Positions 1 to 10,922 are shown, counted from the stretch's first letter. The stretch is 29,179 nt of DNA from Haplomitrium mnioides (GCA_049999725.1 JBNGIS010033988.1:1-29179); one strand, 5' to 3'. The notes: generated by a model not told the origin, from the sequence alone. Numbers and translations: made by a program.

Positions 1-1631
1 AGCTGACTGCAGATCCTCATGCTGGTCGACCTCGCAACTGTGGAATGAGATATGGCAGGCCTGGTCAATACTCAAAAGATCCATAAAACAGAAGGCTCCA
101 GAATCCTTTGAAGAGGTTGTGAGCATAAACATCTGGTGGAATAAAATGGGGGACAACTCTTTGCTGGCGTCAAATAAGAGCTGGCCAGCCTTGAGGTGGT
201 CTCAAGCAGGGATCAACACGATTGGGGACCTCTGGAATCATCAAACATACGAATTCCTTGAGTGGACAGAGGTCCAGGAACGGTTTCAGCTGCACAAAAG
301 GCATGAGCAGAAATGGTATGACCTGATTGATAAGATTCCTGACAGGTGGACTTCTCTCCTCCTTGAGGGGCCAGACCACTTAAGAAAAGGAGACTGGACT
401 GGAGTCTTCTCTTCTGGTCTGGACACACACCCCATCGCATTATCCATGTGGAGTGCCGACATTGATCTGAAGGCAGGAACCATGACTCAGTCCTCTGACC
501 TCACCCAGTCATGCTCATGGTTTTTTGTCACACCAATGTCTTCCATGATAGTAGAAGGAACTCGACCCCAGCTCCCTCCTTCAGTGATGATGAAGAAAAT
601 GAGAGTCTGCACAATCACAAAAGATCAGAGTGCCGAGTACAAACTACTTGGCTCTGTTATTGGAGTGGGAGATTGGGACCCTGGAATGTGGGTATGGAAA
701 GACAATTCACCCCTCAGTACCTACTCAACCAAGAAAGGCCGTCGGTTCATTCTGGACAGACCAGCAACAATCACTCCGGTTCTGGAACGCTGGAAAGCAC
801 AGGGCTCGATAGACACCAAATACTCCTCCAGATGGACTGCTATATGGGTGGCGAGCAGGTCAGCAAAAGAGGCCACTCTAATGTGGCTGATAGTCCAAAG
901 AGGAGTGCAAGTTGGGAGTTTCAGAAAAAAGACAGAAAAGCCTGGTTATGAGATTGATGCAAGGTGTGTCTACTGCAAGGAGGGTTCTCTGGAAGACATC
1001 ATTCACTGTTTTTGGCTTTGCCCTAGGATCAGATCTATCTGGAATTGGGCAGGGAATATAATTAACAGATTAGTGTTTGCTATCTAGGGCAACTCCAAAA
1101 GGTGGAAGCCTACCTGGCAGCAATGCATCCTTGGCGACAGAACTCCGAAGGCTCTGTCCATTGCTCAGGAGATCTGGTCCCTGCTTAGAGGTATAGTCCT
1201 TTACTCTATATGGATCTCTAGGAATGCTGCTATGTTCGAAAAGTCATACATGGATATGTTCAGCTTAAAGAAGAAAATCTGGAGGAGATTGATCGAGTAT
1301 GGTAAGAAAGCTTGGCACGAAACCTGTAGAAACTGGAGGAAGGCCCAAAGCGAAGAAAAGAGAGAAAAAATACTGGAAACTTTTGACAGAACCTGGGGGG
1401 CTAGGCATTTTCTCTATATCCGTGATGAAGACAACGTTTACTGGAATCTGGATGTTAGTAGTAATCTGGATTGAGGGTATGGGTCTGCTTGGTTTACTAG
1501 GCTTGATCCCGAAAGGGATTGATTGGTTGCTGTTTTTTGCCGCTCGGCCTGATTGCTGGCCGCGGTTGTACCTTTGATGCTCAAAAGTAATAAAGTTGTT
1601 CACTTTCGGTCAAAAAAAAAAAAAAAAAAAA
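1..1631 (+). mobile_element. 3' end of a LINE (non-LTR) retrotransposon with poly(A) tail
   Basis: The segment begins inside the second LINE reading frame, runs through a short 3' untranslated region (1475-1611) with an AATAAA signal at 1589-1594, and ends in an uninterrupted run of 20 A at 1612-1631. A coding tail with zf-RVT character plus a 3' poly(A) run is the classical end of an L1-type plant LINE. The 5' part lies outside the window, so the target-site duplication cannot be verified. Confidence 0.85.
2..1474 (+). pseudogene. LINE ORF2 C-terminal part (post-RT region with zf-RVT), one internal stop
   Basis: One frame is open from base 2 to the TGA at 1472-1474 except for a TAG at 1085-1087. 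It is the C-terminal part of a LINE polyprotein that would carry endonuclease and reverse transcriptase upstream. The diagnostic part is at about 860-1050: a segment reading ATLMWLIVQRGVQVG followed by CVYCKEG...IIHCFWLCP, a Cys-Cys-His-Cys arrangement of the zf-RVT type seen at the end of plant LINE proteins. Downstream of the stop the same frame continues with IWSLLRGIVLYSIWISRNAAMF, again typical of this tail, so the TAG is a single inactivating substitution and not the natural end. No frameshift was found in 1.47 kb, suggesting a fairly young copy. Confidence 0.8.
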
Positions 1632-2086
1632 GGAGAAGCTCCTACGAAATCAAAAGGTACATGCTGTGACAATCAATTCGATGTGAAGCAAATTCTCTGC
1701 AAAGAATTGGCCTGAATGAGCATTGACCTATGAGGCTATGTGAGGAACCAGCCGGCTGCAAAAACCTAACAAAAGGATGAAGATCCATGCGAGGAATCAA
1801 ATTGAAGGAAGAATTAACCCGCTCTGTGCAACGATCGGGAGCTGTAATAAAGCCTGTGTGCGAAAGCCCGATGCAGAAAGTTTATGACCAGGAAGAAAAT
1901 TGAGCGGAAATCAATCAGAACAGTGAGGGAAGTGATCAGCGATGAAATTTTGCTACGTGAAGATCGTTTAAATCAGGTGGTATTAATTTTTAAAAAGAAC
2001 AAGTTCGATTCGAAAACGAAGGAAGAAAGGTCTGAGGGATCCGAAAGACGGATCGAAACAGAGTCATACGATGTGGGGTGCCCCAG
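1632..2086. other. Unassigned sequence after the LINE tail
   Basis: About 450 bases directly after the LINE poly(A). A 68-codon plus-strand frame at 1884-2090 is rich in Lys, Arg and Glu, but no family is recognised and it runs into the downstream repeat block, so I do not call it a gene. The stretch is less AT-rich than the rest of the window. Confidence 0.4.
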
Positions 2087-2480
2087 TTAAGGGGGATCCG
2101 AAGTGAATCCGAAGTGGATCCGAAGGGAGTCCGTGAGTCCGAAGGGAGTTCGTGACTCCGAGGGGAGTCCGTGATCCGAGGAGAGTCCGTGATCCGAGGA
2201 GAGTCCGTGATCCGACGAGAGTCCGTGAGTCTGAGGGGAGTCCGTGATCCGAGGCGAGTCCGTGAGTCCGAGGAAGGCTTCGGAACTCTGTCTTCCGTTG
2301 TGGGGAACCCCAGTTAAGGGGGTTCTGAATGCTTTACGAAGTGGGAGGCCCCACTTAAGAGGGTTTCCGTTGATAGTCCGAAGTGGGGATCCGAAGTGGA
2401 AGCCCCTGTTAACAAGGTTCCGAGTGGGGATCCGAAGTGGGGGGGACCGGTTAGGAAGGTTCCTTTCCGTGGAGTTCGAC
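2068..2480 (+). repeat. Looser repeat block around the minisatellite (CCCCAGTTAAGGGGG motif)
   Basis: GTGGGGTGCCCCAGTTAAGGGGG at about 2071 recurs as GTGGGGAACCCCAGTTAAGGGGGTTC at about 2300, GGCCCCACTTAAGAGGGTTTCC at about 2349, AAGCCCCTGTTAACAAGGTTCC at about 2400, and GGACCGGTTAGGAAGGTTCC near 2444. These are imperfect copies of one unit joined by GATCCGAAGTGG-type linkers. Several copies are self-complementary (CCCC...GGGG). I recognise no family. Confidence 0.65.
2127..2274 (+). repeat. GC-rich minisatellite, 8 units of 18-19 bp
   Basis: Eight consecutive units of the form GAGTCCGTGATCCGAGGA, alternating 18-bp forms and 19-bp forms (GTGAGTCCG in place of GTGATCCG). The flanks keep the same vocabulary in looser form (GGATCCGAAGTGG and similar), so the array grew out of a larger repeat block. 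The composition differs strongly from the AT-rich surroundings. A long minus-strand frame here is a by-product of the repeat. Confidence 0.9.
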
Positions 2481-2668
2481 GGGCTCGAAGTTGGTGAAAT
2501 GGCGATGGAGCGAAGCGGTGATATCTGAAATGACGACTTATCGGTGTTTTGCGCGACAAAGGAAAGGTGAGCAAGGAGAGAAGTTAAATGGCGAAACAGC
2601 AACTTATTGTGGTTTCAATAAGGGCGGTAATTGAAAGATCAAGAAGTAACTGACGGTCGAGAATTAGT

Positions 2669-2773
2669 ATAAGAACTAATGCGAGTAGTTAGTTCTTATT
2701 GTGAGCAGAGCCCATGTAAACTAGTTAGGCGAGTTGATTTAGTTTAAGAACCACCTGTGAGTGGTTAGTTCTT
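2669..2773 (+). repeat. Two successive hairpins sharing a TTAGTTCTTATT arm
   Basis: ATAAGAACTAA at 2669-2679 pairs perfectly with TTAGTTCTTAT at 2689-2699 (11-bp stem, 9-base loop). A second, imperfect hairpin follows: AAGAACCAC at 2746-2754 against GTGGTTAGTTCTT at 2761-2773. Both 3' arms are the same sequence. There is no T-run after the arms and no gene in front, so a terminator role is not supported. Confidence 0.7.
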
Positions 2774-2779
2774 ATTAGA

Positions 2780-3790
2780 AGCCTAGGGAGAAAAAGTTAG
2801 TCTCTCAGGGCAGGTGTAAAAGATGTAAAATCTTGATTGATCCGTACTTTTAGGAGAACATGGAGAGGGGTACAAATCAGTTGTCGAGCTCCTATTCGAG
2901 TGAGTTCTCATTGTACATGCATTTTGCAAGAAATATACTGAGTGTTCATGTCTGTGAGGTCTCCTGCTCATTTTTCTTTGTTGTAGATTTGTGAGGAGCA
3001 GTTTGAGGATGGGGATGAATTCAGAAACTAGAGTGGGTTGATGCAACTTTTGCAGTTGGCAGTTGGAAGGATCAGGCGATTTTTCATCAGGGGAGTGCGT
3101 GGGGGAAGTTTCCTGAGGTGTTTCTGTTGGTGGAATTGAAGTCTGAGTCTCAGATTGTGATTGGGGAAGGTTTGAATGATCAATCAACTCTGTTATGAGT
3201 TCTGATCTGTCTTGTGTTTGTTAAATTTGTGAGGAGAGGACCTGCGGTGGTTTTCCAATCAGTGGAGTGTGGGTGGGAGATTGTAGCAGAACAAGGAAGT
3301 GTTCAGGTTTGTGTGTGCCTATGGAATAGGTGGTCATTTCAACAAGCAAACAGAGTGATTGGTGGTTGGAGGAACATTGAGTGGATGTGAGATCAGGAAG
3401 GTCGTTCCATAGCTGAGTTCTCAGCATCAAGCTTTGGGATACATTGGGTTGGAGTGGCCTGAGTGTCTAATTTGAGGGGAAGAGAGAGGTTGTAACGAGG
3501 GTAGGTATAGGAGTGTTGGTGTGAGAATTTCAAGCAGGTTGGGTAACCGGTTGCTTGGGAATTCCCTAATACAGCTTCTGTTTAAAATCAGCCTGTACAG
3601 CAACTGTCTTGTTCCAGAAATGTCAGTCATATAGTCTGGGTAGTCCTGGGTTTGTGTCCTCTGTGTGTGTGTGTGTGTGTGGTGGTTTTGTGAAGGAAAG
3701 GTAGTCAGACCTAGAGTGGAGAGAGGTCCACGTCTGAGTTGACAAGAGTGCAGCTTCAGAACTCTCTAAAGAATCTGGAAAGTCGATAAA
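2780..3790. other. Unassigned region with a (TG)10 microsatellite
   Basis: About 1 kb with no frame that matches a family I know; the minus-strand frames here are Ser/Pro/Thr-rich and look like chance. An uninterrupted TG run lies at 3662-3681. The segments near 2980 and 3215 share TTTGTGAGGAG, hinting at an old internal duplication. G+C is higher than in the next kilobase. Confidence 0.4.
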
Positions 3791-4850
3791 AGTGTGTCAA
3801 GAGCAAATTTCTATATAGATCTTGCGCGGTTTGATCCTGGGTTGTTCTTTTCGGGGTTGGAGTGCTACTGCTGTGCTACGACACTTCCACATATACTAAC
3901 TTTGATATACAACCCTCAACCTTCTACATACAAAGACTACCGTATAGAACTTAGATTCTACATTGTTCAAAGACTCTCTTGTAGAACTTGAAACCTTTTG
4001 TTTGATAGACTCTAATCCAGAACTTAGAGATGCTACATATTTAGACTCTGAAGTAAATCTCTAAAGCAACTAGCTTTTTTGATTATGAACTATGACTCCT
4101 TTTGCACATATGATTTTCTTAATTATAAAATATTTTGAATTGCTGAAATCTTCTAAAATATGCCCACTTTAACTTTTGCGTGCATGGATTTTCAACTACA
4201 AAAGAAAGCTTCTTTCTTGCTTGAACTTGAAAATAGAGCTTCAAAATCCATGCAGTGCTTCGTTTTGTTGGTTATTATTCTTTGGGATTCCAAACTCATT
4301 CTCTTGACCTCTAGTTTCTATGGGTTCTTTCCTCAAGTTTTTTATTTTGTTTTCAAAAAATAAGTTTTTAATAACACCATGTTTATGCATGCATAGAGTT
4401 TGTACAACCAAAATTATTTTAAAATAACTTATTCTGATGTATATTTCAATTTTTGGGCTTCAAAATGTAATCAATAAAAAATGCAAGTTTTTTGTGAAAA
4501 CACACCATAATTTTTATACTTTTCATCAATTTTGCTATTTCCAATATTTTCATAAGAACTCATAATATTGTTTGATTTTTCATAATAAAGTTGAATCTCT
4601 CTCTATTCTTGTTAAAATGGCAAAAAATGAAGCTCAAAAACTCACGTAGTTTTTGTTTTTAAAACATAACCTCATTTTCTCAAAATTTTAAGGTTGAAAA
4701 CTATGTTTTTTTTGAAAAAAATAGTTCATGTTTTGAGTAGTCTATTTTCTATTTTTTTTCAAAGTAGTGGTTGTTTCTATCATCACAATCATTGTATATG
4801 ACCTATTGTTATTCAATTCTATCTGAATTTGCTATACAACATAAAACATG
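3791..4850. other. AT-rich filler, partly related to the MTase-side repeats
   Basis: No coding region is visible. TGCATGGATTTT at 4181-4192 and AAAATCCATGCA at 4243-4254 form a 12-bp inverted repeat with the same GCATGG vocabulary as the palindrome arrays further right. The stretch 4720-4790 (TGTTTTGAGTAG ... TTCAAAGTAGTGGTTG) resembles the reverse complement of 29070-29120 (TGTTTTGAGTAG ... TTCAAAGTAGCGGATG), so part of this filler appears to be an old copy of the repeat family at the far end of the window. Confidence 0.45.
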
Positions 4851-4974
4851 GTATGAAGAACCCATTTGAAGTGGATGTTGGAAAGGTACACTACATATTT
4901 GGGACACAAGTGATTGGAGACAAGAATCCAAGAGCTCAATCAGCTAAAGAAATTGCAAAGCATGCACTTGATGT

Positions 4975-5251
4975 TGATTGAAAACTATCAATGGGTATTT
5001 GAAGGGTACAAAGGATCTTGGCATCATCTCGTATGGGGATAAAAGGATCAAACTTACTAGCAACAGTGATGCAGATTGGGGACAAGATCCAATTTTGGAC
5101 ACGTGTTTACTGTGGGAGATAGAGCAATCTCTTGGAGCAGTGAAATATAGACAATCATTACTCCTTCATTGACTAGGCTCAGTACACGACATTGCCAAAT
5201 GTTTGTAAGGAAGATGCATGGATACGCAAGTTGCTTTATTGGATTCAAGTA
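4975..5251 (+). pseudogene. Ty1/copia RNase H relic
   Basis: Plus-strand frames read INGYLKGTKDLGI...SNSDADWG, then in a shifted frame GHVFTVGDRAISWSSEI, then in another MTLPNVCKEDAWIRKLLYWI. Together these match the order of the copia RNase H region (RYLKGT...YSDADWA...GYVF...ISWSSKKQ...AEYMA...WLR+LL). At least two frameshifts and several stops separate the parts, so it is dead. It stops exactly where the gypsy LTR at 5252 begins, which suggests that LTR inserted into it. Upstream, 4850-4975 may be a further remnant but is not recognisable. Confidence 0.7.
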
Positions 5252-5794
5252 TGTAATGGTCACTAACTTAAGTAATCAACAACTAAAAATAGAAGCACGA
5301 TATAGAGTCAACTATGTCTAGAAAGCTATTGCTAAGTTAGAGTATCAAAAAAATGTGTTATTATAGAGAGAGTGACATGTGGCAAGAGGAGAGAAAGTCA
5401 ATGAATTAAAGTGAAAGAGAAAGTCTAAAAAGACTACTTTAGAAGAGGATAAGAACACGTAGCAAGCACAAAATTAAAGCAAATAGAAGGTTGTCAGATA
5501 AGGTTACTTGGCAGAAGAAGAACTAAAGAGAAATCAAAATTTCTAAAGATAGACAAGTGGCAAAAGGAGAATAAAAGTAAAGGGTGGTCTAATCAATGAG
5601 AGAGGATAGAAAAAGAACCAATGGGGTTCTGTCACCTATGTAAGCAAAGTGCTTTCCAGTTAGTATATAGAGAAGGGAGAGTGCCTTGTTGGGCATCTCT
5701 TACCTTGTGGGTTTTGTTTAAGTTTCTTGTGCGCTACTTTTGTATATTATACTTGTGTTAATTTGTTTGTGTAATGTATGTATTCAATGTTACA
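5252..5794 (+). repeat. LTR of a truncated gypsy element (copy 1 of the family)
   Basis: It begins TGTAAT and ends GTTACA, and aligns by eye along its length with the LTRs at 17808, 22139 and 27103: shared landmarks are AACTATGTCTAGAAAG, the repeated ACATGTGGCAAGAGG-type motifs, AACCAATGGGGTTC, a TATA-like TATATAGAGAAGGGAGAGTGCC, and the T-rich 3' part. It is the most diverged copy: the ABRE-like motifs have decayed (ACATGTGGC, ACACGTAGC, ACAAGTGGC) and the TATA box carries a substitution. Confidence 0.85.
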
Positions 5795-5796
5795 AT

Positions 5797-5808
5797 TGGT
5801 ATCAGAGC
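5797..5808 (+). other. Primer binding site of the truncated gypsy element
   Basis: TGGTATCAGAGC, two bases after the LTR end, is the standard plant retrotransposon primer site complementary to the 3' end of initiator tRNA-Met. It identifies the preceding LTR as a 5' LTR, not a solo LTR. Confidence 0.85.
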
Positions 5809-6403
5809 TTGGTCTTCTCTAAAGAGTGTGGATTACCCCTCTTTGGAGAAGTACTAAAGATCTTTTGGAATAGTGGAATCTCCACTTTGCATGCACTCCA
5901 AAAGCGTTGAAAACTCTCAATTTTCCATGAGTAAAGGATAGCGGATATCCCATCCTTTATAAATAAAGACAAAGAGTAGCCAATGGATAAATGAGTATTT
6001 GTACCTCCTAGAATTCCTCTATTAAATCCTTTTAATATTTGTGTATTTACCATTGACAAACATTTCTTTCGTCAAATTTTAGTGTATAATTTTGGAGATG
6101 ATTTTATAGTTTTTGTGATGGAATTAAGAGAGTCTGTTATCTTACCCGAAGTAAATAATAGTGTTACATGGAAGTGTTTTATTTATGTTTTATAGTAGAT
6201 AGAAAATGGATTTGAACCAAACTCCACTAGAAGAGTTCAACTCCAAGTGTCGGTTTTCAATTAGAGTTATGCCTAAGCAAATGCAGCAAGATTTTCTTGT
6301 TTGTAAGTTTGGAGAGAGGTTTTGTGATTTGGTGCTAGCATCAACTAAGCCTTTTATTTTACCTATTCTACATAATTGGCATGTGTATGTATTTGTTTTT
6401 GTA
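5809..6403 (+). pseudogene. Leader and leader ORF of the truncated gypsy element
   Basis: This tracks the leader of the full element (22769-23382) closely until GTATTTGTTTTTGTA at about 6403, then similarity stops, so the element is cut before gag. It holds the same two related coding-like modules, here ending IFYV-like at about 6190 and then starting MDLNQTPLEEFNSKC at 6206. The second module is open here through the position where the other copy has a stop. Function unknown; see the entry for the full element. Confidence 0.6.
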
Positions 6404-6779
6404 AAAGACATCTTAGTCTCCTTATTACCAATTATGTATCAAAGTCCTTACAAGCAAAAAATTAAGTAATCAATTTAGGCAGATGCTTTAGCAATACAAT
6501 AACCTTAAACTCTTCTCACAAACACTAAAGTTGGAAATAACATACTTACATTTTGGATAAGAAAATATTTTACAAAGAAAATGAGAATATGAACTAAAGA
6601 TTCAAGTTTCATTTACAGATAATAACATTTAACTTGGAATGATTTAGAGTAAAAAGTTCAAGGTGGGAAATAAATTCAACAAATTGTTTCATCACATTCT
6701 CATAAACTTTATAAAATAATAATCTTAAGCTACAATATAATTGAAAATAGACAATATACAATAAAATTTTAAAATTATT
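6404..6779. other. Spacer between gypsy fragment and transposase-like gene
   Basis: AT-rich sequence with no recognised coding region. It covers the 3' end of the minus-strand transposase-like gene and the break point of the gypsy fragment. If the divergent gene pair is a transposon, its left terminus should lie here or have been lost here. I could not find an inverted repeat matching the region near 19000. Confidence 0.4.
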
Positions 6780-9700
6780 TTAGTCACTTGTCTTGACTTC
6801 TTCGAATTCAGCTTCAAAAGATTCATCAAGATTTACTTGATCTGTCTTAGTGTTAATGACAGTGATTGAATCTCTTTGAAACATTTAAGGATTGAGGGCT
6901 TTTTATCTTTTGTACTCAAATAGATTTGATTTAATGGTAGCTAGAGTGGTTTTCTTCAATTGGTTTTTTTGTGTAAGAAGAAAATCAAAAGAAAAATTTA
7001 TGATTTGTGTCACATCAAGTACATCAATATGTAACTTGGATTTGGGTTTCCCTTTTGTTGCTACTACTTTTTCTAGGAAGTATTATCCAAAAAATTCATC
7101 TTCATTCTCACAAGCAAACCATTGAACACGTACTTATTTCGGGTTTGGGGGATCTTCCTCATCAAATGACAAAACTTTGAGAACTTTGGCAACCCAAAAT
7201 GGTCTGCCCTTTGAATCCAAAGATGCAACAACGCAAATAAACATTCTAGCTTTCAAATCATGTAGATTGCCAAAATTGTGCTCGTATGAAGTGTTGTGCA
7301 ATAGAGTCCCTTCTCGCGACCTAGATGCTCCATCATAGATTGCTCAACGTGTAAAAAGTATTTGTTGTACTAGGGTATCTTTTTCTGTCTGTTGAGCATC
7401 ACGCTGAGAACTTAGATGAACATTTTGAGAATCATTACAAGTGTTTGACGGTTGCAAAGGTGGAAAGGTAAATTTTGCTTCAAGTCTTTGTTTTTTTTTT
7501 TCAAAGATATAGGCCACAATCTCTTGTTAGGTAAGAAAAAATTTATTCCACCATTGAATATCAAAATCAATAAAGAACTTGTAGCAATTCTCACTTATGT
7601 TGTCCCTTATTGAAAAGACCACTTTCTCATCATCAAATTCTCTTTCTTCCTTTTGAAATCTTTTGATTTCAAAATATGCCTTGAGAGGAATCAACATTGA
7701 ACTCAACATTTCTCTGTCCACTTCAAGTAGACCCTTGAGTTGACAAATACCATCTGAAGGTAGCCAAAATTCATCTGTTGAAAGTTGTTTGCTCCAAATC
7801 TTTGTCTTGGAATCATTTAATTTCAACTTGAATTGTTGATTAAAGGTAACATCGTGTTTCTTTTGAACTAGAGAGGGACATTTTTGTAGAAAAATTTTGA
7901 AATCCCAAGTTTCCAACAAAGGAGCTACCTCAGGTTTAGGGTTATAAGATAATTGAAGTGCTTCGCTAAGACTTTTATTCGTGAAAGCTTTAACACGTTT
8001 CAAACGTTTCGAGAATCGGTTGAACATTTGATCGATTTGATCATAAGTATAGCCAACCATGAGAAATCCCACCTTGATTTTTCGAAAAATATTCTTGGCA
8101 ATAAAGAGACTAAGATATCCAAAAAAGATAGAATTCTTATTCTCTCATGTTGTGTTGTCCAACTGAAGATACAAAGTTAGAGGCAATGACTTTTCAAAGT
8201 CAGATAGTATTTTGTTGAGCACAATTATTGTCAAACTAGAATCCTTTCTCAAGTTTCCATAGGTTATGAAGGCCCTCGAAGAAATAGCATAATTGAATAT
8301 TAAGGCACCAACAACAGACACACCCACCAAACAATCTTTATCAATGTTTTTTGGTGGCGAAGGCAAGTGTGGAATAGCAATTTTCTTCTAATCTATTCCA
8401 TCAATGACAATTCCCAAGTACTTTTGACCATTGGCATAATATTTTCTTCGATGGTTTGCAAGTTTTGTTCTTTCTTTCATTTGTTGGTCACGATAAAGAA
8501 ACAACTGGTAATTATATTTGACTACATCATAACAAAGTACAAAAGACATAAAAGTAGTTCAATAAAACATATGTTTATATTTGGAACTTCAGAAAACAAC
8601 CTCAGGTGCAAAAAATATTCAAGTCATCTTAAACAATTGTTTGGATTGGTAGAAGTGAAAATTTTGTAAAAGATTAAAAATAAACTTTAGGTAATTGAAA
8701 AAAAAGCAAAATTCGTTTGACTTAAAATAAAAAAAAGTTTTTAAAGGAGAAAAACAAGATTTGCTAGCAAAGGGAACAAACTCTAACTATAGTTTCAAAG
8801 GTAGCTTGGACTCTTTGTTCACAAAAGATAAAAATACCAAGACACATTCTATGCGGGCATAGGATGATTGGAGACAATACCTATTTGTATATGCACATAT
8901 GACCAATACAACAACACCAATATCATGGCTTGCTTTGACTGTTGTCGCGACTGGTTTTAAAAGAGACAAGAACAAATCGTATATGCGCATAGGATTTGCA
9001 AACAACAAAAACGGTTCTTGCTATTGTTTTTTTTTGCAAAGGGCTCTTGATTTAAAGCAACAAAATCAAAACTTGTTGCAATGCTAAGGTCACCACCAAG
9101 AATCAGATTCATTTCTTTTCTTTATTTGACCATAGAAAAGCTTTGGATTCAAACCTAAAACAACAGACCCTATGCGAGCATAGACTCTCTTCTCACAACT
9201 CAAGTTGCTAAGAATTATTCGACTCAAATCTTGTTTGCTGAACAACTCAACAAAACAAATATCTTTTAGCACTAAGTTGAGAAAACATAGCATCTCTAGA
9301 ACTAAGCTTTGAGTCTAGAAAAAAGAGTATGGATTAACCAAAGGGTTCAAAAGAGAAGAAATTTATTACCTTTATCGGACTCCAAGATAGATTTTTATCG
9401 CAATGATTTTATTTATTCTCATGTTTTACAAACAACAAATCTATTGCATTTTGGAAATTTTACATTTGGAAAATGAGTTCTCCAATGTTTTGCAAAACCC
9501 GAGAAACAAAGAATACAATGGGGATCTTTCTCTTTCAAATAAGTTGTGTAATAGTCACAAACTTCCCATTTTGTAAAATTATCGACTAGTTATAAACTTT
9601 GTGAGTGGGTATTCTCTTGTAGCGTCCCTGAAAAAAACTATCCTTCCACTTATGCACAAAAACTCCTTTAGCAGATAATTCTCTTTTTCCAAAAATGCCT

Positions 9701-10660
9701 TTAGTATCTGCGTTTTTGAATCTTTTGAATTCAATCATTCCCTACTGATAATATTAATTTGAAGGTTCTTCTACAAACAACGGTACTGCCAGGCAGAGTA
9801 AACCGATTGTCAACATCAAAGTCTTTTCTTGGTATTCTCCATTGCAAAGTGATATATCGATTCTTCATGCTTTGTCAAAAATATGTTTCTCTCACAGTTT
9901 TCAAAAAATATGTCTTGCACAACGACAAGCAATTATTTTGACAACATGAAATTATCTTCAATTTAGAAATTGACATTGAACCAAGATTTTCTTAACAAAG
10001 CTCTTGTCAAGATGGACTTTCCGCAAAGAGTTTATACGTAAGATGTTTACCTATTTGGGTTTTGGCCCAGACAAAGAATTTTTATGTTGTGCAAGTTGAT
10101 TTAGTCTGTAGGAGAATCCAACCATAAGAGATAATTCATCGTCTTGAAGATCTTAATCATCATTGTAAACATTGTTTTCTCATTTCCAAAAACATTTTGA
10201 AGGATGAGGTACTCCTTGAGGATTGGGAGAACTGCACCATTCCGAAATGGAATCTTGATCAATATCTCAAACACTAGAAAATGTTTCTTGTAACATAATT
10301 GGTATCATTGGCGATAACTCCAATGAAATATTGATTGATTGAGACTCTTTGCTAGAATCATTTCCCAAACTGTCATCTGAAGACTCCTCCAAAAGACTTT
10401 GAATTTGGTTTGTTCAAAATTTTGCAATCTCATTGCAAGGTCCAACTTGAATTGAAAGCACTTGTTGTTTGAGTGGAGCTATTAGGGACAACGATTCATC
10501 TCTAAAATTGAAACTGTCCATAGATTGTATGCTTTCTATGCTTTGGACAAACACACTTTGATCATGAATATTGAAGTCTCCCTTAGATAAGAACGACAAA
10601 AGGTCCACAACTGTATGGAAATTTTAAGTTGAACGTCTTTCTGTTGATCTATTCAACTTT
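6780..10660 (-). pseudogene. DUF7869-like transposase-related gene, copy A (decayed, two main coding blocks and an intron)
   Basis: The N-terminal block (about 10660 to 9370) contains NRFTLPGSTVVCRRTF near 9790, TKWEVCDYYTTYLKEKD near 9550, then HFPNVKFPKCNRFVVCKT. GTAATA at 9369 fits a donor, and coding resumes by about 8500. The C-terminal block has KYLGIVIDGID near 8410, LYLQLDN..ENKN near 8160, VGYTYDQIDQMF near 8050, then KGRPFWVAKVLKVL near 7200 and VQWFACENEDEFFG near 7110, with an acidic tail ending at 6780. This order (VCR..F, IPK.NRF..C, IDG.DQ, LDN..ENKN, GHTH..IDQ.F) matches the family I know as DUF7869, found in transposon-like genes; the name is from memory. The three Asp-bearing motifs may be a DDE/D-type centre (inference). 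Many stops are TGA/TAA/TAG at expected CGA/CAA/CAG codons, for example TGA in LDNTT*ENKN at about 8148. Confidence 0.65.
8800..9190 (-). repeat. Palindrome-bearing tandem repeats in the intron of transposase copy A
   Basis: Within the presumed intron (about 9369-8506), CTATGCGGGCATAG, TATATGCGCATAGG and CTATGCGAGCATAG-type palindromes recur roughly every 115-150 bases, embedded in a longer unit with GCTTTGACT...AAACAACAA. The matching intron of copy B (19270-19700) carries the same unit, so the repeat is an old part of the gene family. Confidence 0.65.
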
Positions 10661-10689
10661 GACCACTTGATTGGCAATAAAGATCTTGT

Positions 10690-10870
10690 GTGTGCAGAAG
10701 TTTGTTTCTTCAATTCCTTGCATGTACTGGATTCCCTCTTTGATCCTTTGCGTGCAAGTTGTTCACTCCTTAATCCTATGCGCTCATTGGATTCACTCCT
10801 TGACCCTATGCGCGTATAGGGTTCAATCCCTAATACTATGCACGCATAGGGTTCACCTTCTTGATCTTCT
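10690..10870 (+). repeat. ATGCGCGCAT-type repeat array at the 5' side of transposase copy A
   Basis: Units such as CCTATGCGCTCATTGG, CCCTATGCGCGTATAGGG and ACTATGCACGCATAGGG, separated by TTCACTCCTTGA / TTCAATCCCTAA-type linkers, on a period near 30 bases. The array lies just upstream of the minus-strand gene, in the spacer between the divergent genes. A thinner counterpart is at 20670-20750 in copy B. Confidence 0.75.
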
Positions 10871-10922
10871 TAGGTGGAGCTATCTGATTCAACAAAAGCC
10901 ATCTTTTTCTCCAATATACAAG

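Noticed and set aside
511-951. A 146-codon plus-strand frame inside the LINE
   Set aside because: Out-of-frame shadow of the LINE coding region, with no recognisable motif.
2087-2602. A 171-codon minus-strand frame with repeated GLSSDH units
   Set aside because: It is the translation of the minisatellite and its flanks; unit lengths of 18 bases keep the frame open by arithmetic. No start context, domain or homolog is apparent.
2669-2773. Transcription terminators
   Set aside because: Hairpins lack a following T-run and there is no gene upstream; this is nuclear plant DNA where such terminators are not expected.
6404-6779. Terminal inverted repeat of the two-gene element
   Set aside because: I compared this stretch with 18900-19250 and 21450-21600 and saw no convincing inverted match, so no terminus is claimed.
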